Positions 22,610-35,055 of a DNA stretch of 64,000 nucleotides are shown in pieces. Source of the stretch: Odobenus rosmarus divergens (Eukaryota > Chordata > Mammalia > Carnivora > Odobenidae); assembly GCF_000321225.1 (NCBI RefSeq), contig NW_004451013.1, forward strand, positions 118,908 to 182,907, read 5' to 3'. Positions within the stretch are counted from its first letter, which is position 1; each line of letters begins with the position of its first letter. The notes under the pieces are model-generated. The model was not told the origin of the DNA. It made no database searches and was given only the letters and a program-made list of their open reading frames with translations. Position numbers and translations under genes: made by a program.

Positions 22610-23407
22610 TGTCCTTATCAAAAAACTTTCATTTTGAAATAATTACAGATTCACAGGAAGTTGCAAAAAGAGTTCAGAGAGGTCCTATGGACACTTCACC
22701 CAATTTCCTGAGTCCCACACTGATTGGTGGCAATAAGAGACAGAGATCATTCACATATTTTGTTGTCACGTGATTTTCAAGTGGCTTGATATGATAGTCA
22801 CCTCCCCACATTATGTGACCTGACAAGGAAGATCAAAACCAGAAAATTAACACTGTTATAATGTGTGCATGTAGCTCTGTATTGTTTTATCACGTGTAGA
22901 TTTCAAAGTAGTGAGTGGGTCTGCCTCACTCACTAGGTGCTTTTCAATCTGTTGCTTTCTCACTGGATCTCAGCAATTGGGTTTGTGTGGGAGCCCTTTA
23001 AGATTGGGATCTCTGTTCTTTATAGTTCTATGATTCTCCTGCTCTTAATCCCCATTGATTTTCAAAACCAGACATTTTGGGGCTTGTCTTTTTGGTGCCA
23101 GCCCCCAGGGTTGGGGTGCCTGATGTTGGGCACAATCTCTTCATTCCTTGAGAAAGAGTTCATTTTTTTTTAAATCCCACCTGATTGTGGGGTCACTGCA
23201 TCTGGGGTGGGGTCCTGGGTAAGCCAGTATCTCTGCCTCTCATACTCTTCTGGATGCACTGCTTTTGTTTTGCTTCTGGAGGTGCTATTCATCTAGTTGT
23301 CAGGTCCTTTTCAGAGGAAAATTATTCCATATGTCGTTGTAAATTTGTTGTGTCTGTAGGCAGAGGTGGGTTCACAGTTTTCCTATGCTGCCATCTTCAA
23401 TTCCCCC
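22610..23407. repeat. Probable old repeat, unclassified
   Basis: Begins close after exon 6 with a segment typical of ancient LINE ends (attacagattcacaggaag). Then comes a pyrimidine-rich region with 'ctatgctgccatcttcaatt', reminiscent of antisense L1 5' regions. The family is not certain. Confidence 0.4.
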
Positions 23408-24554
23408 TGCATGGGAATTTTAGAATTACTTTGCCTATTTCTACAAAAAAAATTTGATTGGATATTGATAGTAATTACATTAAACACATATATAAATTTT
23501 GGGAGAATTGACATCTTTACTCTGTTGAGTTCTTCTAATCCATGAACATAATATGTCTATCCATTCATTTAGATCTTCGATTTCTTTCAACAGTGCTCCA
23601 CAGTTTTTAACATTCAAGTCCTATACATAATTTACTAGATTTATACCTAAGTGTTTAATTTTTAAAAATGGTATCATATTTGTAATTTTGGTTTCCAAAT
23701 GCTTATTGCTGGTACATCAATTTACAATAGAATTTTGTATGTAGATCTTGTTTCTTGTGATCTTGCTGAACTCACTTATTAGTTCTAGGAAAGCTTTTTT
23801 TTTATTCCTTGGGATTTTCATGCCATTTTAAATAGGGATAATTTACTCCTTTTTAATCTGCATGCCTTTTATTTCCTTTTCCTGTCATATTGTTCTGGCC
23901 AGTACTATGTTGAATAATAGTGGTGAGAGCACATACCCTTGTGGTGTTTCTGATCTTAGGGGGAAAGTATTCAATAGTGTTTCACCATTACAAAGATAGC
24001 TATAGGTTATTTTTTATAGTTGTTCTTTGTCAGTTTGAGGAAGTTCTTTATTCTTAGTTCTCTGAGAGTTTTTGTTTCCTTATCATGAATGGGTATTGGA
24101 TTTTATCAAATAGTTTTCCCCCACAGTTTGATGTAATCATGAAATTGATCTTTGCTTTCTTAATATGGAAGATTACGTTGATTTTTTGTTTGTTTTTTTT
24201 TTTTTTTGGATTACATTGATTTTTTAATCTCGAGCCAGCCTTGTCTCTTTAGAATAAAACCCATGTAATCATGATATAATTCTTTTCACATATTATGGAA
24301 TATTATTGATAATAGTTTATTAAAATATTTTTATCTATATTTATGAGGGATATTGAGCTGTAGTGTAGTTTTTTTTTTTTTTTCCTGCTGTTGTCAGGTT
24401 GGTGTCAGGGTAACACTGGCTTCATAAAATGAGTTGGGAAGAGTTTCTCTTCCATTTTTCTGAAGGTATTGTGAAGAATTGGTGTTAATTTCTCTTAAAA
24501 TCTGTGGTAGAGTTTTTCAATGAAATCATCTAGAGTGGAGATTTATTTTTCAGG

Positions 24555-24761
24555 TTTTTTTTTCTTTTTTTTAAAGATTTTATTTATTTATTTGACAGAG
24601 AGAAATACAGCGAGAGTGGGAACACAAGCAGGTGGAGCGGGAGAGGGAGAAGCAGGCTTCCCTCAGAGCAGGGAGCCCGATGTGGGGCTCGATCCCAGGA
24701 CCCTAGGACCATGACCTGAGCCGAAGGCAGACGCCCAATGACTGAGCCACCCAGGTGCCCC
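24555..24761 (-). mobile_element. Can-SINE with 9-bp duplication
   Basis: Minus-strand SINE within the antisense L1. Flanks TTTTTCAGG (24546-24554 and 24762-24770). Confidence 0.93.
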
Positions 24762-25688
24762 TTTTTCAGGGTTTTTAATACCAAAAATTTAATTTTAAAA
24801 TAGTTAGCAAGCTATTAAAATAATCTGTTTCATATTAGGTGAGTTGGGATAGTTTGTAATTTTTAGTTCAGTCTATTCCATCTAAGTTGTCAAATTTATG
24901 TGTGTAGAATTGTTCATAGCACTTCCTTATTATTTTTTTCTGTCTGTGGGGTCTGTAGGGATATCCCCTGTGTCCTTCATCATATTGGTGATTTATGTCT
25001 TTTGTTTCTCTTTGTCACTATTTCTAAAGGTTTGTCAATTTTATTAGTCTTTTCAAGGAACCATGTTTTTGTTTCATTGATACTTTAAATCGTTTTCCTG
25101 TTTTCAGTTTGTTCATTGATTTCTGCTCTTTAGGATTTCTTTCATCTTCTTGATTTGGATATAATTTGCCTTCTTTTTTCTAGGTTTTTGAGGGGAGGGA
25201 CTTAGATTGTTGATTTTGGACTTTTCCTCTTTTCTATTATAAGCATTGAGTGCTACATATTTTTCTATAAACACTTCTTTAGTTATATACACAAATTTTG
25301 ATATGTTGTATCTTTATTATCTTCCAGTTTAATGTATTTTTTATTTCCCTTGAAACTTCCTTTATGACTCATGAATTATTTAAAATGTATTATTTAGTTT
25401 TTAAGTGCTTGGAGTTTTTCTTGTTACCATTCTATTATTGACTTACAGTTTGATCCATTATGGTCAAAGGACACACTCTGATTTAAATTCTTTAAATTGT
25501 TTTTGAAGTTAAATTATGGCTTAGTCTGTATTATATTTTGGTAAATGTTCCAGGGGTACTTGAAAATTATGTGTATGTTCTACAAATGTTGATTAGGTAG
25601 GTTTTCTTGGTTTTTGGTATGGCAAGTGATTCTTGATTATACCTTTAATATTTTGGGTATTATACTATGAGACCCTGGATCTTATTTA

Positions 25689-25877
25689 TTTATTTTTCTT
25701 TTTAAAAAATGATTTTATTTATTTGAGAGAGAGAGCACAAGTGGGGGGAGGGAGAGAGACAAGCAGACTCCACTTCAAGTGCAGAGACCAATTCAGGGCT
25801 CCATCTGAAGACCCTGAGACCGTGACCCAAGCCAAAATCAAGAGTTGGGTGCTCAACTGACTGAGCCACCCAGGTGC
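25689..25877 (-). mobile_element. Can-SINE, diverged
   Basis: Minus-strand SINE. Flanks ccctggatcttattta (25673-25688) and ccctggattttattta (25878-25893), a 16-bp duplication with one mismatch. Confidence 0.92.
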
Positions 25878-26609
25878 CCCTGGATTTTATTTAAATCTTG
25901 TGTTTTAGCAGACCTCTTATTACACTCTGCTTTTGGAAGTAAAAGTGCAGGTTCCCCATTAGGCCTTGGTTGACACCTCTGGGGGAAAGCGAACTTTGTT
26001 ATTGCTCCCCATATGATCTTCACTGATACCAAAGGAGGCTAGGAGTCTCCTTAAAGCTGGGGGAATGGTGATTATAGTTTCGCTTTCTCAGTTGGCCTCC
26101 TTGGACCCTGGTAAGGAGGGAGGGGCACCCTATTGCTGATGGTGGGGGTGGATGTCCAGGATCCCCAAGGAACTTCCATTGATACCATCAACAGGGACCT
26201 AGCACAGTACAGGTATAAAAGTCCTGGCTCCCTACCCATTCTTCTCCTATGATACTGTCCTGGCAGAGTGTAGAGGGTAGAGAAGGGAAGAGACTTCTGT
26301 GGATGGGACTGAGGCTCTTTCATGGAGTTTGGCTGGGATAGTGTGGCTCTTGTGTGAAAGTTTTCTGTCTTGCTAGGTTGCTCTTTTTCTCATGCTTGGC
26401 AAGAGACAACAGACTTCCTGACTTCTCCTTCCTTTCCTTCCCTCCCCCCTTCCCTTTCCTCTCCCTTCCCCTTTTGTTCCTTTCTTTCCTTTTCCTTTCA
26501 CCAGCTCCAGTTGGCTTTCCCTAGTGGTGCACTTCTCCAGCAGCCAATATAGGATTTATGGAGTTAAAAGAAAACCTAGAGACCTCACCACCATATTGTG
26601 ATTGTAATA

Positions 26610-28277
26610 ATGAACTAGCAAAATGAGAAATTAAGGAAATAGTCTTTTACATCAAAAAGAATAAAATATCTAGGAATAAATTGAACCAAGGAGGTGAAAG
26701 ACATGCATACTGAAAACTATAAGACATTAATGCAAGAAATTGAAGAAGACACAAATAAATAGAAAGATATTCTGTACTTAGGGATTGGAAGAATTCCTAT
26801 TAAGGTGCATATACTCTCCAAAGCAATGTACAGATTCAATGCTGTCTTTATCAAAATTCCAGTGGCATTTTTTACAGAAATAGAATGAACAATCCTAAAA
26901 TTTGTATGGAACCACAAAAGACCCCAAATAGCCAAAGCAATCTTGAGAAAGAAGAACAAAGCTGGAAGCATCATGCTCCCTGATTTCAAAGTCTATTACA
27001 AAGTCATAGTGATTTTTAAAGTATGGTATTAACGTAAAAATGGATACATAGATCGAGAGAACAGAATAGAGAGCCCCGAAATAAATCCACATTTTGGTCA
27101 GTTAATTTATGGCAAAGGGCCAAATAATATATACAGTGGGGAAAGACAATCTCTTCAATAAATGATGTTGGGAAAACTGGACAGCCACATGCAAAAGAAT
27201 AAAACTCAACCGCTCTCTTACACCATACACAAAAATTAACTCAAAATGGATTAAAGTCTTGAATGTTAGACCTGGAATCATAAAACTCCTAAAAGAAAAC
27301 ATAGGTGGTAAGCTCCTTGCTGTAGGTCTTGGAGATGATATATTGAATCTGACATTGAAAGTAAAAGCAACAAAAGCAAAAATAAACAAATGGAACTGCA
27401 GCAACCTAAAAAGCTTCTGCACAGCAAAGGCAACCATCAACAAAATAGAAAGGCAGCCTACTGACTGGAAGAAAATATTTGCAAATCATATAACTGATAA
27501 GAGATTGATATCTAAAATATATAAAGGGGAGCCTGGATGGCTCAGTCAGTTAAGCGTCCAACTCTTGATTTTGGCTCAGGTCATGACCTCAGGGTCCTGG
27601 GATAGAGCTTCAAGTTGGTCTCTGTGCTCAGCGGGGAGTCTACTTGAGGATTCTCTCTCCCACTCTTTCTCTGCCCCTCTCCCACACCTTGCTCTCCCTC
27701 CTTATAATAAATAAATTAATCTTTAAAAAATAAAATATATAAGAATTCATACCAATCAAAAACAAAACAAAACAAAACATAAAAACAATCTAATTAAAAA
27801 TCGGCAGAAAATGAGTAAACAGCTTTCCAAAGAAGACATACCAGAAGGCCATCAGGTACCTGAAAAGATGCTCAACATTATTAATCATCAAGGAAATGCT
27901 AAATAAAACCACAATGAGTTATCATATCACACCTGCTAGAATGGCTGTTATAAAAAAGACAAGAAATAACAAGTATTGGTGAGGTTGTGGTAAAAAGGGA
28001 ACGCTTGTACACCATTAGTGGGTATATAAATTGGTGTAGTCATTATGGAAAATAGCACAGAGGTTCCTTAAAAAATTAAAAATAGAATTACCAGACAATC
28101 CAGCAATTCTGCTTCTGGGTATTTATTCATGGCCACACCCTATGAAATGAAAACACTAACTCAAAAAAATATATGCACTCCCCCACCATGTTCATTGCAG
28201 CACTATTTACAATGGCCAAGATATAAAAACAACCTAACTGTCCATCAATGGATGAATGGATAAAGAAGATGGAAGTG

Positions 28278-28317
<40 letters not shown>

Positions 28318-28560
28318 ACAGGAATATTATTCAGTCATAAAAAAGAATGAAATCTTGCCATTTGCAACAACATTGGTGGACCTCGAGGGCATTATGCTAT
28401 GTGTAATAAGTCAGACAGAGAAAGATGAACACTGTATGATCTCTCCTATATGTGAAACATTTAAAAGAAAAAAACAACAAGCTCATAGACAGAACAGATC
28501 AATGGTTGCCAGAGGTGGGGGTTTGGGAGTGGGAGAGATAGGTGTTGGATGAAGGTGGCC
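26610..28560 (+). mobile_element. Sense L1, ORF2 C-terminus to 3' end
   Basis: Plus-strand L1. It starts in ORF2 (atcaaaaagaataaaatatc), passes the block encoding GIIKLLKENIGGK...KSFCTAKATINKIERQPTDW (open frame 27259-27530) and ends near 28560. A (CA)n tract lies at 28279-28314 before the 'ggaatattattcagtcataa' segment. A Can-SINE interrupts it at 27525-27730. It stands head-to-head with the antisense L1 on its left. Confidence 0.85.
27525..27730 (+). mobile_element. Can-SINE nested in L1
   Basis: Plus-strand SINE with flanks TAAAATATATAA (27513-27524 and 27731-27742). It inserts into L1 ORF2, so the L1 is older. The open frame 27259-27714 runs from L1 into the SINE and is not a gene. Confidence 0.95.
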
Positions 28561-28847
28561 AAAAGGTAAAAAGACATTTAAAAAAGAGAATTGTTGGTCA
28601 TTTATACTCTAGAGCCTTTTGTTTAGTATATCAATAGAAATACCACTCGATACAGAAAAGCTGTGCAGCTTAATGTACAGAGGATTGTCTTATTGACTAA
28701 GTAAATCTAGAATTTTTAATAGTCATAATTTGATCTTGAGAAAGTTAACTTAAGTGCACTGAACTTTAGTCTCCTATATATTGGGAATAAGTTCTGAATC
28801 TAAATATTGTAATAAACATGAGATGCACTCAGTGTAAGTATAAGCAT

Positions 28848-29284
28848 ATACAGATCTACTTCAATTTACAATGGGCTTATTGTAACTTGAAAATGTGTTT
28901 AATACACCTAACCTACCAACACTGTAGCTTAGCATAGCCTATCTTAAACATGCTGGGAACACATACATTGGCCTGTAGCTGGAAAAGTCATGTAACGCAA
29001 AGCCTATTTTATAATAAAGTGTTGAGTATCTCATGTAATTTATTGAATGCTATAGTAAAAATGAGAAAGAGAATGGTTGTATGGCACAGAATGGTTGTAA
29101 GTTTATGTTGTTTACCCTGTGGTCACACGGCTGACAGAAATACCATGCTTCATATCTCTAGCCCCAGAAAAGGTCAAAATTCAAAATTTGGAAGTATGGT
29201 TTATACCAAATTCGTAATGCTTTTGCACTATTGTGAGGCCAAAAAATCTTACGTTGAACCATGCGAAGTCAGGGACTGTCTGTG
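28848..29284. mobile_element. TIR DNA transposon relic
   Basis: About 440 bp whose ends are inverted relatives: acagatctacttcaattta... on the left and ...tgcgaagtcagggactgtctgt on the right. It resembles Tigger/MER-type mariner derivatives. The 156-codon open frame 28950-29420 spans it and runs past its end, so it is accidental. Confidence 0.55.
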
Positions 29285-30183
29285 TAAGCATGTAACAGCT
29301 CTGAAATTATGCTGGGTTTGGGATAAGACTGAGTTACAAAGTGCTAAGGTTTGGGAAATGATGTTTTTCAAGGACATCTGGCCACACCCCATGCTGGGTG
29401 GCAAGGCTTTGTTCATCTAACTGGGCTGATTTAGAGCCTCTAAGAAGACCTTGCATTAATTCTGAAAGAGAAGAATTCCATTTTAGCAGAAGTTGAAAAG
29501 AAATTATATGTGTCGATTGAGAACTGCCTTCTATACAAACCAGGTTTTATTTAATTGGCCAACCTTGCTAATTAATCTTCTGGGACTTGGATGAAAGGAA
29601 GATGATAAAAGCAACCATTTAATAATAGGGATCACAAACACAAGATATATGTAAAGGGAAGATACTAAAAGCTCTGGTAAAGAAGTCTCTCAGGGGTATC
29701 CTTGAATGGCATTTGGAAATCTCAGTTTTATATTTTTTCCTGGGGAAGCATTTGTTAGTAAAGCAGAACTTTGATTCGGTTAGAAGCCAACTGGGAGAGG
29801 ACAAGGGGTCCTTAGTAGAACTGTGAAATCAGTGTGCTTTGCTTTTACAAATACTCACACATAACCTTCCTCAATTTCTGGGGTTCTTTTTCAGTCCTTA
29901 GTGTCCAGCAACCACTTTCCCCCTGCTCCCCCGATCACTTTAAAACACACTATTTGGAATAGTAGATGATTGCAATGCAGTGTGAATTTAGTTGCATTTA
30001 GAAATGATCTCTCGTGCTGGAAGAGAAAGATCATTTCTCCTATTAGCAGAACTTCAGGTTCTATATTGACATTTACTAGGGTTATTTCATTCTTTAGGAG
30101 AGCTGCTTTCACTCATACTTAATTACTGTGTTGAAACATTGCTGTTTATGATACAAAAGAATTGATTTATCGCTTTGATATAG
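29285..30183. other. IFI44L intron 6, 3' part, nothing recognised
   Basis: No recognised repeat or exon. It runs up to the exon 7 acceptor. Confidence 0.45.
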
Positions 30184-30284
30184 GTACAGCATGTGTCCTC
30201 TTGCTTCCTAAAGCGACTACTTGCAGTGAATTTCTTCAGGACAACTTTTTAAACATGGATAAACCTATGACTTCCCAAAGCCAG
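30184..30284 (+). pseudogene. IFI44L: IFI44L exon 7
   Basis: A 101-bp exon with acceptor gatatag and donor cag|gtaaag, the same length as IFI44 exon 7. Open in phase: TACVLLLPKATTCSEFLQ then DNFLNMDKPMTSQSQ. The G4-like TKVD position of the family reads PKAT here, so guanine recognition would be lost. Confidence 0.9.
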
Positions 30285-30322
30285 GTAAAGAATATATGTC
30301 TAACTAGGCATTATTGTAATGT

Positions 30323-30370
30323 GTTATAGTATGTGTGTGTGCATGTGTGTGTGCATGTGTGCACGCTCAT
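30323..30370. repeat. GT-rich microsatellite
   Basis: Interrupted (TG)n with TGCA interruptions in the short intron between exons 7 and 8. Confidence 0.85.
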
Positions 30371-30575
30371 ACTACATATTCACAGGTAAACGAAGACATG
30401 GATCAATTGCTTGGTTAATTCAAGTTTATGTCCCACTTTAAAACAATAATTATTTACATTATAATTATATTCAGAAGAGAACTACTTATCAAGCTATTGC
30501 TTTTTCAGTTTCCTGAATTATATTTGAATTCAGTCAATTTTCAGATATGAGTTATGCTTATTAATTTTTCCACAG

Positions 30576-30748
30576 ATAATGCATGTCAGCAAAATGCTAA
30601 ATGTTCCTATTTATAATACCTTTGTGGTTGAAAATTATACATCAGAGTGGGAGCTGGACCCTTTAAAGGACACTCAGATCCTCTTTGTGCTGAGGCAGAT
30701 GTTACGGGTAGCAGAGGACTTCTTTGAGGACTTGCCTTGAGGAAACAG
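30576..30748 (+). pseudogene. IFI44L: IFI44L exon 8, frameshifted
   Basis: Acceptor ccacag, donor acag|gtgatc. It encodes the C-terminal helical part: FVVENYTSEWELDPLKDT then LRQMLRVAEDFFEDLP. It is 173 bp; the family pattern and the paralogue imply 175. Two bases are missing after EDLP, giving TGA at 30738-30740. Confidence 0.92.
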
Positions 30749-31199
30749 GTGATCTGGCCCCCTTATGCCCCTCTCATAAAGCATGGTGCTTTGTGAAAAT
30801 CCCAGAGTTCTACCTCACTGGATGGCTGATGCCCATCAGCTTGCTCTAGACCTGACAGCCATGTTAGGATATGTGCTTTGTTTCTATTCTTTTTTATTTT
30901 GTTTTCAGACAAAATTGTAGGAATGTTCCAGCTCTCCATGTTCCATCAGTTACCTTGGTTCTGATACTTGGTCCAGTCCTGGATTGGCAGGCCCTGATGA
31001 GAGTCGGTCTCTGCTGACAGCCTCCTTATGACTTCTGCTTTCATTCATGTTTTGCCTTTGGTCCCTGAGAGCATCTAACTGATGGTTTCTTCTAGGATCA
31101 GTCATACCTCAAGCTCAAAGGTCAACCCTGAGCAGTGGTGGGCCAAGATATGCCCTACCACAAACTACCATTTGAGATTTTAATTTCTGTGACATTTTT

Positions 31200-31405
31200 C
31201 TCAATCTTCTCAGCAAAATTGACTATCCTCTTACTTATTTGTCTTTAGCACTTTATTTAGAACTCTATGTGAGTACTAATACTTTCAATAACAATTTAAA
31301 AATGGTTACATGGATATCCACTTCCCTAGATTGTGAGTTCTTTAAGAAGCAGGGTTTGGATTTTACATACCTTTGTATTCACAGAACTTAGCACAGTGCC
31401 TAATA
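31200..31405 (+). repeat. L2-like 3' fragment
   Basis: Typical L2 phrases 'agattgtgagttctttaagaag' and 'cagaacttagcacagtgcct' just before the presumed IFI44L last exon. Confidence 0.5.
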
Positions 31406-31600
31406 GCGAGCAAGCATGCCTGCCATTATGCATCCCTCCCAACTTTCCCAGACTGATAACATGTACTCAAAATTTTTCTCCTTATAGAAGGGAAGACTGG
31501 AAGAGAATGAAATGCTGGAGAGAAGAAATGAACGTAGAGGAGGGAGAATGTTTCACTTATCTCTGGATGAAGATATGAATTTAAACTAATTAAAAGGAAC
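31405..31600 (+). pseudogene. IFI44L: IFI44L 3' exon / 3' UTR remnant
   Basis: Recognised by alignment to the 3' end of IFI44: 'tatagaag...gagaaga...agaatgtttcacttatctctggatgaagatatgaat' parallels 49456-49565 ('catagaag...acatgttttatttatgtctgggatgaagatacatat'). The terminal coding codons of IFI44L cannot be identified with confidence, so the exon start is open. Confidence 0.55.
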
Positions 31601-33139
31601 AAATATTTCTTAAGGACTTATGTGTTATTTCTGTGAAAAAACAAAATTTCTTCCCTTAATGAACCCGTACCTGATTTTCATTAATTGAATTCCAAACCAT
31701 CCTAGCCATGTCTCCCAAGCAGAGTGATCAAATGAGGTTACAAGTACAAGTCAATAAGAAGGTTATTTTATACAAGTGCCCCCAAATGATTTTAAATTCC
31801 TCTGGGTAGCTGTAGAAGTTAGGACCATTAATAAAGAAAAAAAGAATTTCAGAAGATAGGTTTTAGGTTTTCCCCCTAAAACCTTAACTCTCTTCTTCCA
31901 ATTTCTTAGTATTTTTCAAGTGAATATGTTTGGTTCAATAGTTATCTATATTAAAGCCATCTAATATACTTTTAGTCAGAATTATTGTCTTCTTTGGCAA
32001 GCCTTGGGTATGATGAGGGCAAGAATTACTTAGGGATAGTTTTGGAAAAAGAACTATTTTCTAAAGCAAAGCTACAGGTAAAGCTGTGCTCCAGTGAATG
32101 TTCAGGAGCCATGATTCAGTGGAAGAGATGGCTGGGGTCTTTAAAAGAAGGAATAGAATGGTCACAGATACTGAAGAGTAGAGCCAGAAGTAGATATTGG
32201 AAACAAAAGTAGAGTTCCTGCCAGGATGATTATGAAATGGATGTAGGGAGCAACAAGTCCAAAAAGTAAGATGGGTTTGTCTCCATGTAATCCACGATAA
32301 AAACAAGCCACACCCATTGTTGATTAGAAGACTGAAGGTAATTGAAGACCCACCACTGTGCTTCACCACCTATAAGGCCATAACTCATCAATCTCCAGGT
32401 GGAGTCAGCAAAAAGCTGGGCGGAGTAAGGTTTTGATAGATGCCAAATTAGATTCAAGGTGGAACTTCTTTACTCTGTTTGAAGGGGTAGTGTAGAATAC
32501 CCTCATGCAGGAGATGGAGACCTTGAAAGGAAGAGGAGTAATGGAGAGATCAGGAGAGATAAACAATGAGGGACTGTCCAGGTGAATCAATATCATTTGA
32601 GAGTATAAATATTGAGGCTAAGTTTCCCTTTTTGTATTACAAAGGACAGTGTTAGGTAAAGGATGTCACAATTCCTAATCCTCTAATGCTGTACTACTTT
32701 GGGAATAATTAAACATTTTAATGGAATTAAATGTATATTTGGGGGTTAGGCTGGAAAGGAATGGTGAAGGGTGCCTCAAAAAGGGAGAGACATCTCTTTT
32801 ATCTGGGAAAGGACCTTTCCTGACTTTGAGGATTCTGCTGATCTTTCTTTACCATCCTAACAGTAGGACTTACCACTTTGCCACACTTTAGAGGCCATCC
32901 AGGATTTTTGAAAGTTTACATAATTTAAATTTGAGCTAGAAGTACAGTACAGCCAAAGTCACTATTTTTTACCATAACAGTGCTAAGGGACATAGTGGAT
33001 AAAGCATAAATGTAGTGGGAGGTAGAATATCACCTAAAGTGAGAGGGATGTTGTAGACAATTTAAGCATCAATACTAGAGACTTTGTGTGGTGGGTGGGT
33101 GGGTGGGGTGGGCTGTGGCATTAAAAAGTGACTGTTTTG
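31600..33139. other. Intergenic spacer, nothing recognised
   Basis: Between the two loci. Overlapping short open frames around 31985-32600 occur on both strands without family resemblance. A GTGG-rich tract lies near 33088-33113. Confidence 0.45.
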
Positions 33140-33192
33140 AATTTAAGTGGGTCTACTGACAGAGGAATGGATAAAGAAAATTTGGTATATAC

Positions 33193-33236
<44 letters not shown>

Positions 33237-34100
33237 GAATATTATTCAGCCATAAAAAGGAAATTCTGCTCTTTGAGACAACATGGATGGACCTTGGGGG
33301 CATTATGCTAAGGGAAATAAGTCAGAGAAAGACAAATACTGCATGATCTCACTTATATGTGAAATCTTAGAAAGCCAAACTCATAGAAACAGAGTAGAAT
33401 GATGGTTGCCAGGGGCTGAGGGGTGAAGGGAATGGGGTGATGTTGGTTGAAGGGTACAAATATCCAGTTATAAGATGAAAATGTCCTGGGAATTTAATGT
33501 ACACCATGGTGACTGTAGTTAACAATGCAGTATTATATATTTGATAGTTGCTGGGAGAGTAGTTCCTAAATGTTCTCACTGCATGTACAAAAAAGGTAAT
33601 TATTTGAGGTAATGGATGTGTTAACTAACCTTATGGTGCTAACCATTTTGCAATATATACATGTGTCAAATCGTTGCATCGAATACCTTAAACTTACACA
33701 ATTTTATATACCAATTATATCTTTTTGTTTGTTTTTTTTCTGGGGATTTTTATTTATTTATTTGGTATTAAAATCCACTGGTTCTTGAGTAACACATGAA
33801 GTCTGAAAACAATCAACTTTCTTCAGTCTTATTTATTTTTATTTTTATTTTAATTAATTTTTTTTGGTAGTTTCAAGTTTTGATTTAAATTCCAGTTAGT
33901 TAACATATAGTGTACAATGAGTTTCAGGAGTAGGATTTAGTGATTCATCACTTACATACAACACCCAGTGATCATCACAACAAGTGCCCTTCTACTCCCC
34001 ATCACCCATTTAACCCATCCCCCCGCCCACCTCCTCTCCAGCAACCATCAGTTATCTATAGGTAAGAGTCTGTTTGTATCAATTATATCTTAATAAAGTT
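33140..34100 (+). repeat. L1 3' end with CA repeat, split by younger L1
   Basis: Plus-strand L1 3' end: (CA)n at 33198-33234, 'ggaatattattcagccataa', 'gacaacatggatggacc', continuing to about 33723. It resumes after the insertion with 'ttaataaagttgg' near 34092. Confidence 0.85.
33724..34079 (-). mobile_element. Young L1 3' end inserted antisense
   Basis: A severely 5'-truncated minus-strand L1 (3'UTR only: 'tccagttagttaacatatagtgta', 'acccagtgatcatcacaacaag') within the older L1. It is flanked by a perfect CAATTATATCTT (33712-33723 and 34080-34091). The T-rich left part is its A-tail. Confidence 0.88.
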
Positions 34101-34844
34101 GGAAAAAAAATAAAGTCAAAGTGGCTGTTTCTGACAAAAGTTTGTAGCGTTGTACAAATTCAGCCAGCATCCACCTATTTAATAAAATACCGAGAGGAGT
34201 ATTACGGTGGGTGATGTGTAAGCCTGTGTCTTTTTTAGAAAGCTAAATTTAAAGATTATATGTTGCTTTTCATAAAAAATGCAAGTTCATATTGAATACA
34301 ACAAAACTGATTGAGAGACTCAAGAAAGCCCCCAGATGCTTCAGAGACCAGCTGACAAGTAATCATCTTGAAGTGACCAAACTCAATCTGATGCTGAAGT
34401 AGCTACTTGATAGCACAGCTGATTGAAGTCTTCATTGGTGTTGTAAAAGCTGGGAGAATTTGGAAGTTCCCAAATCCCATCCCAAATGTGGTGAGTCTCT
34501 GGGCCAATTTATAGAGAGCAGATTTAAGTAGATCTGATTTTTGCCATCAATCTGAGCAAGATGGAAACTTGCATACTAGCTGCAAATCTTTGCAAAATCT
34601 TGTTCTGAGTTGGAGAAAATGCAGACCACTGGGGTCAGCCAGACAATGGAATTAGGATTATGGCCAATATCCATTGCTCACACAATGGATTTGAGCTGTT
34701 CCAGGCTCCAGGATAGGAATGACAGTGGAAGCAAAACTGCAGGTAGAGATTGTAGGAATGGGGGTGGAGATGGCAAAGAAGAACAAGCTATGTTAAATAA
34801 TGGTGTGTAAATATAATTGTCAAAGTTATTAAAACAATTGATTT
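34101..34844. other. Intergenic, nothing recognised
   Basis: No gene or confidently named repeat. A short plus-strand open frame at 34610-34810 has no family match. Confidence 0.4.
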
Positions 34845-35055
34845 CTTTTGAGAGAGAGAGAATGCGCATTCACAAGCAGGGAGAAGGGGGAGGGGCCGAG
34901 GGAGAGGGGGGAGAGAGAGAGAGAGAGAGAATCATAAGTAGGCTCCATGCCCCACCTAGAGCCCCATGTGGGGCTTCATCTCACCACCCTGAGATCATGA
35001 CCTGAGCTGAAATCAAGCCTTGGACACTTAACCAACTGAACCACCCAGGCGCCCT
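34845..35055 (-). mobile_element. Can-SINE
   Basis: Minus-strand SINE with a long GA tract (34911-34930) and a reverse-complement head ending ccacccaggcgccc. Confidence 0.93.

Larger units (their letters stand above)
23408..26575 (-). repeat. Old antisense L1 ORF2 segment
   Basis: Antisense L1: the left end corresponds to ORF2 C-terminal sequence (complement of the stretch at about 26750-26900), with reverse-transcriptase-region sequence running rightward to about 25620. It is interrupted by Can-SINEs at 24555-24761 and 25689-25877. The last part (25880-26575) is of uncertain L1 origin. A TTCC/CCTT-rich tract sits near 26430-26500. Confidence 0.65.
11398..31600 (+). pseudogene. IFI44L: IFI44L pseudogene (whole locus)
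   Basis: Interferon-induced protein 44-like: in the family, an interferon-stimulated cytoplasmic protein with a TLDc-like N-terminal region and a dynamin/IIGP-like G domain. Nine exon equivalents can be traced: noncoding exon 1, then 14277-14766, 15286-15334, 16097-16292, 19722-19876, 22427-22598, 30184-30284, 30576-30748 and a 3' exon near 31400-31600. Exon phases and most splice sites are conserved. The reading frame is destroyed by stops in exons 2, 4 and 5 and frameshifts in exons 2, 5 and 8. Assignment to IFI44L rather than IFI44 rests on exon 2 (NVSLRLIYKSSVH), exon 6 (CVAYVLDINSI) and exon 7 (LQDNFLNM). The loss appears older than that of the neighbour because more domain residues are changed. 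Whether an intact copy exists elsewhere cannot be judged here. Confidence 0.9.

Noticed and set aside
27259..27714. 151-codon open frame
   Set aside because: Chimera of L1 ORF2 and a nested Can-SINE.
28950..29420. 156-codon open frame
   Set aside because: It spans a TIR transposon relic and its flank, with no domain and no splice context.
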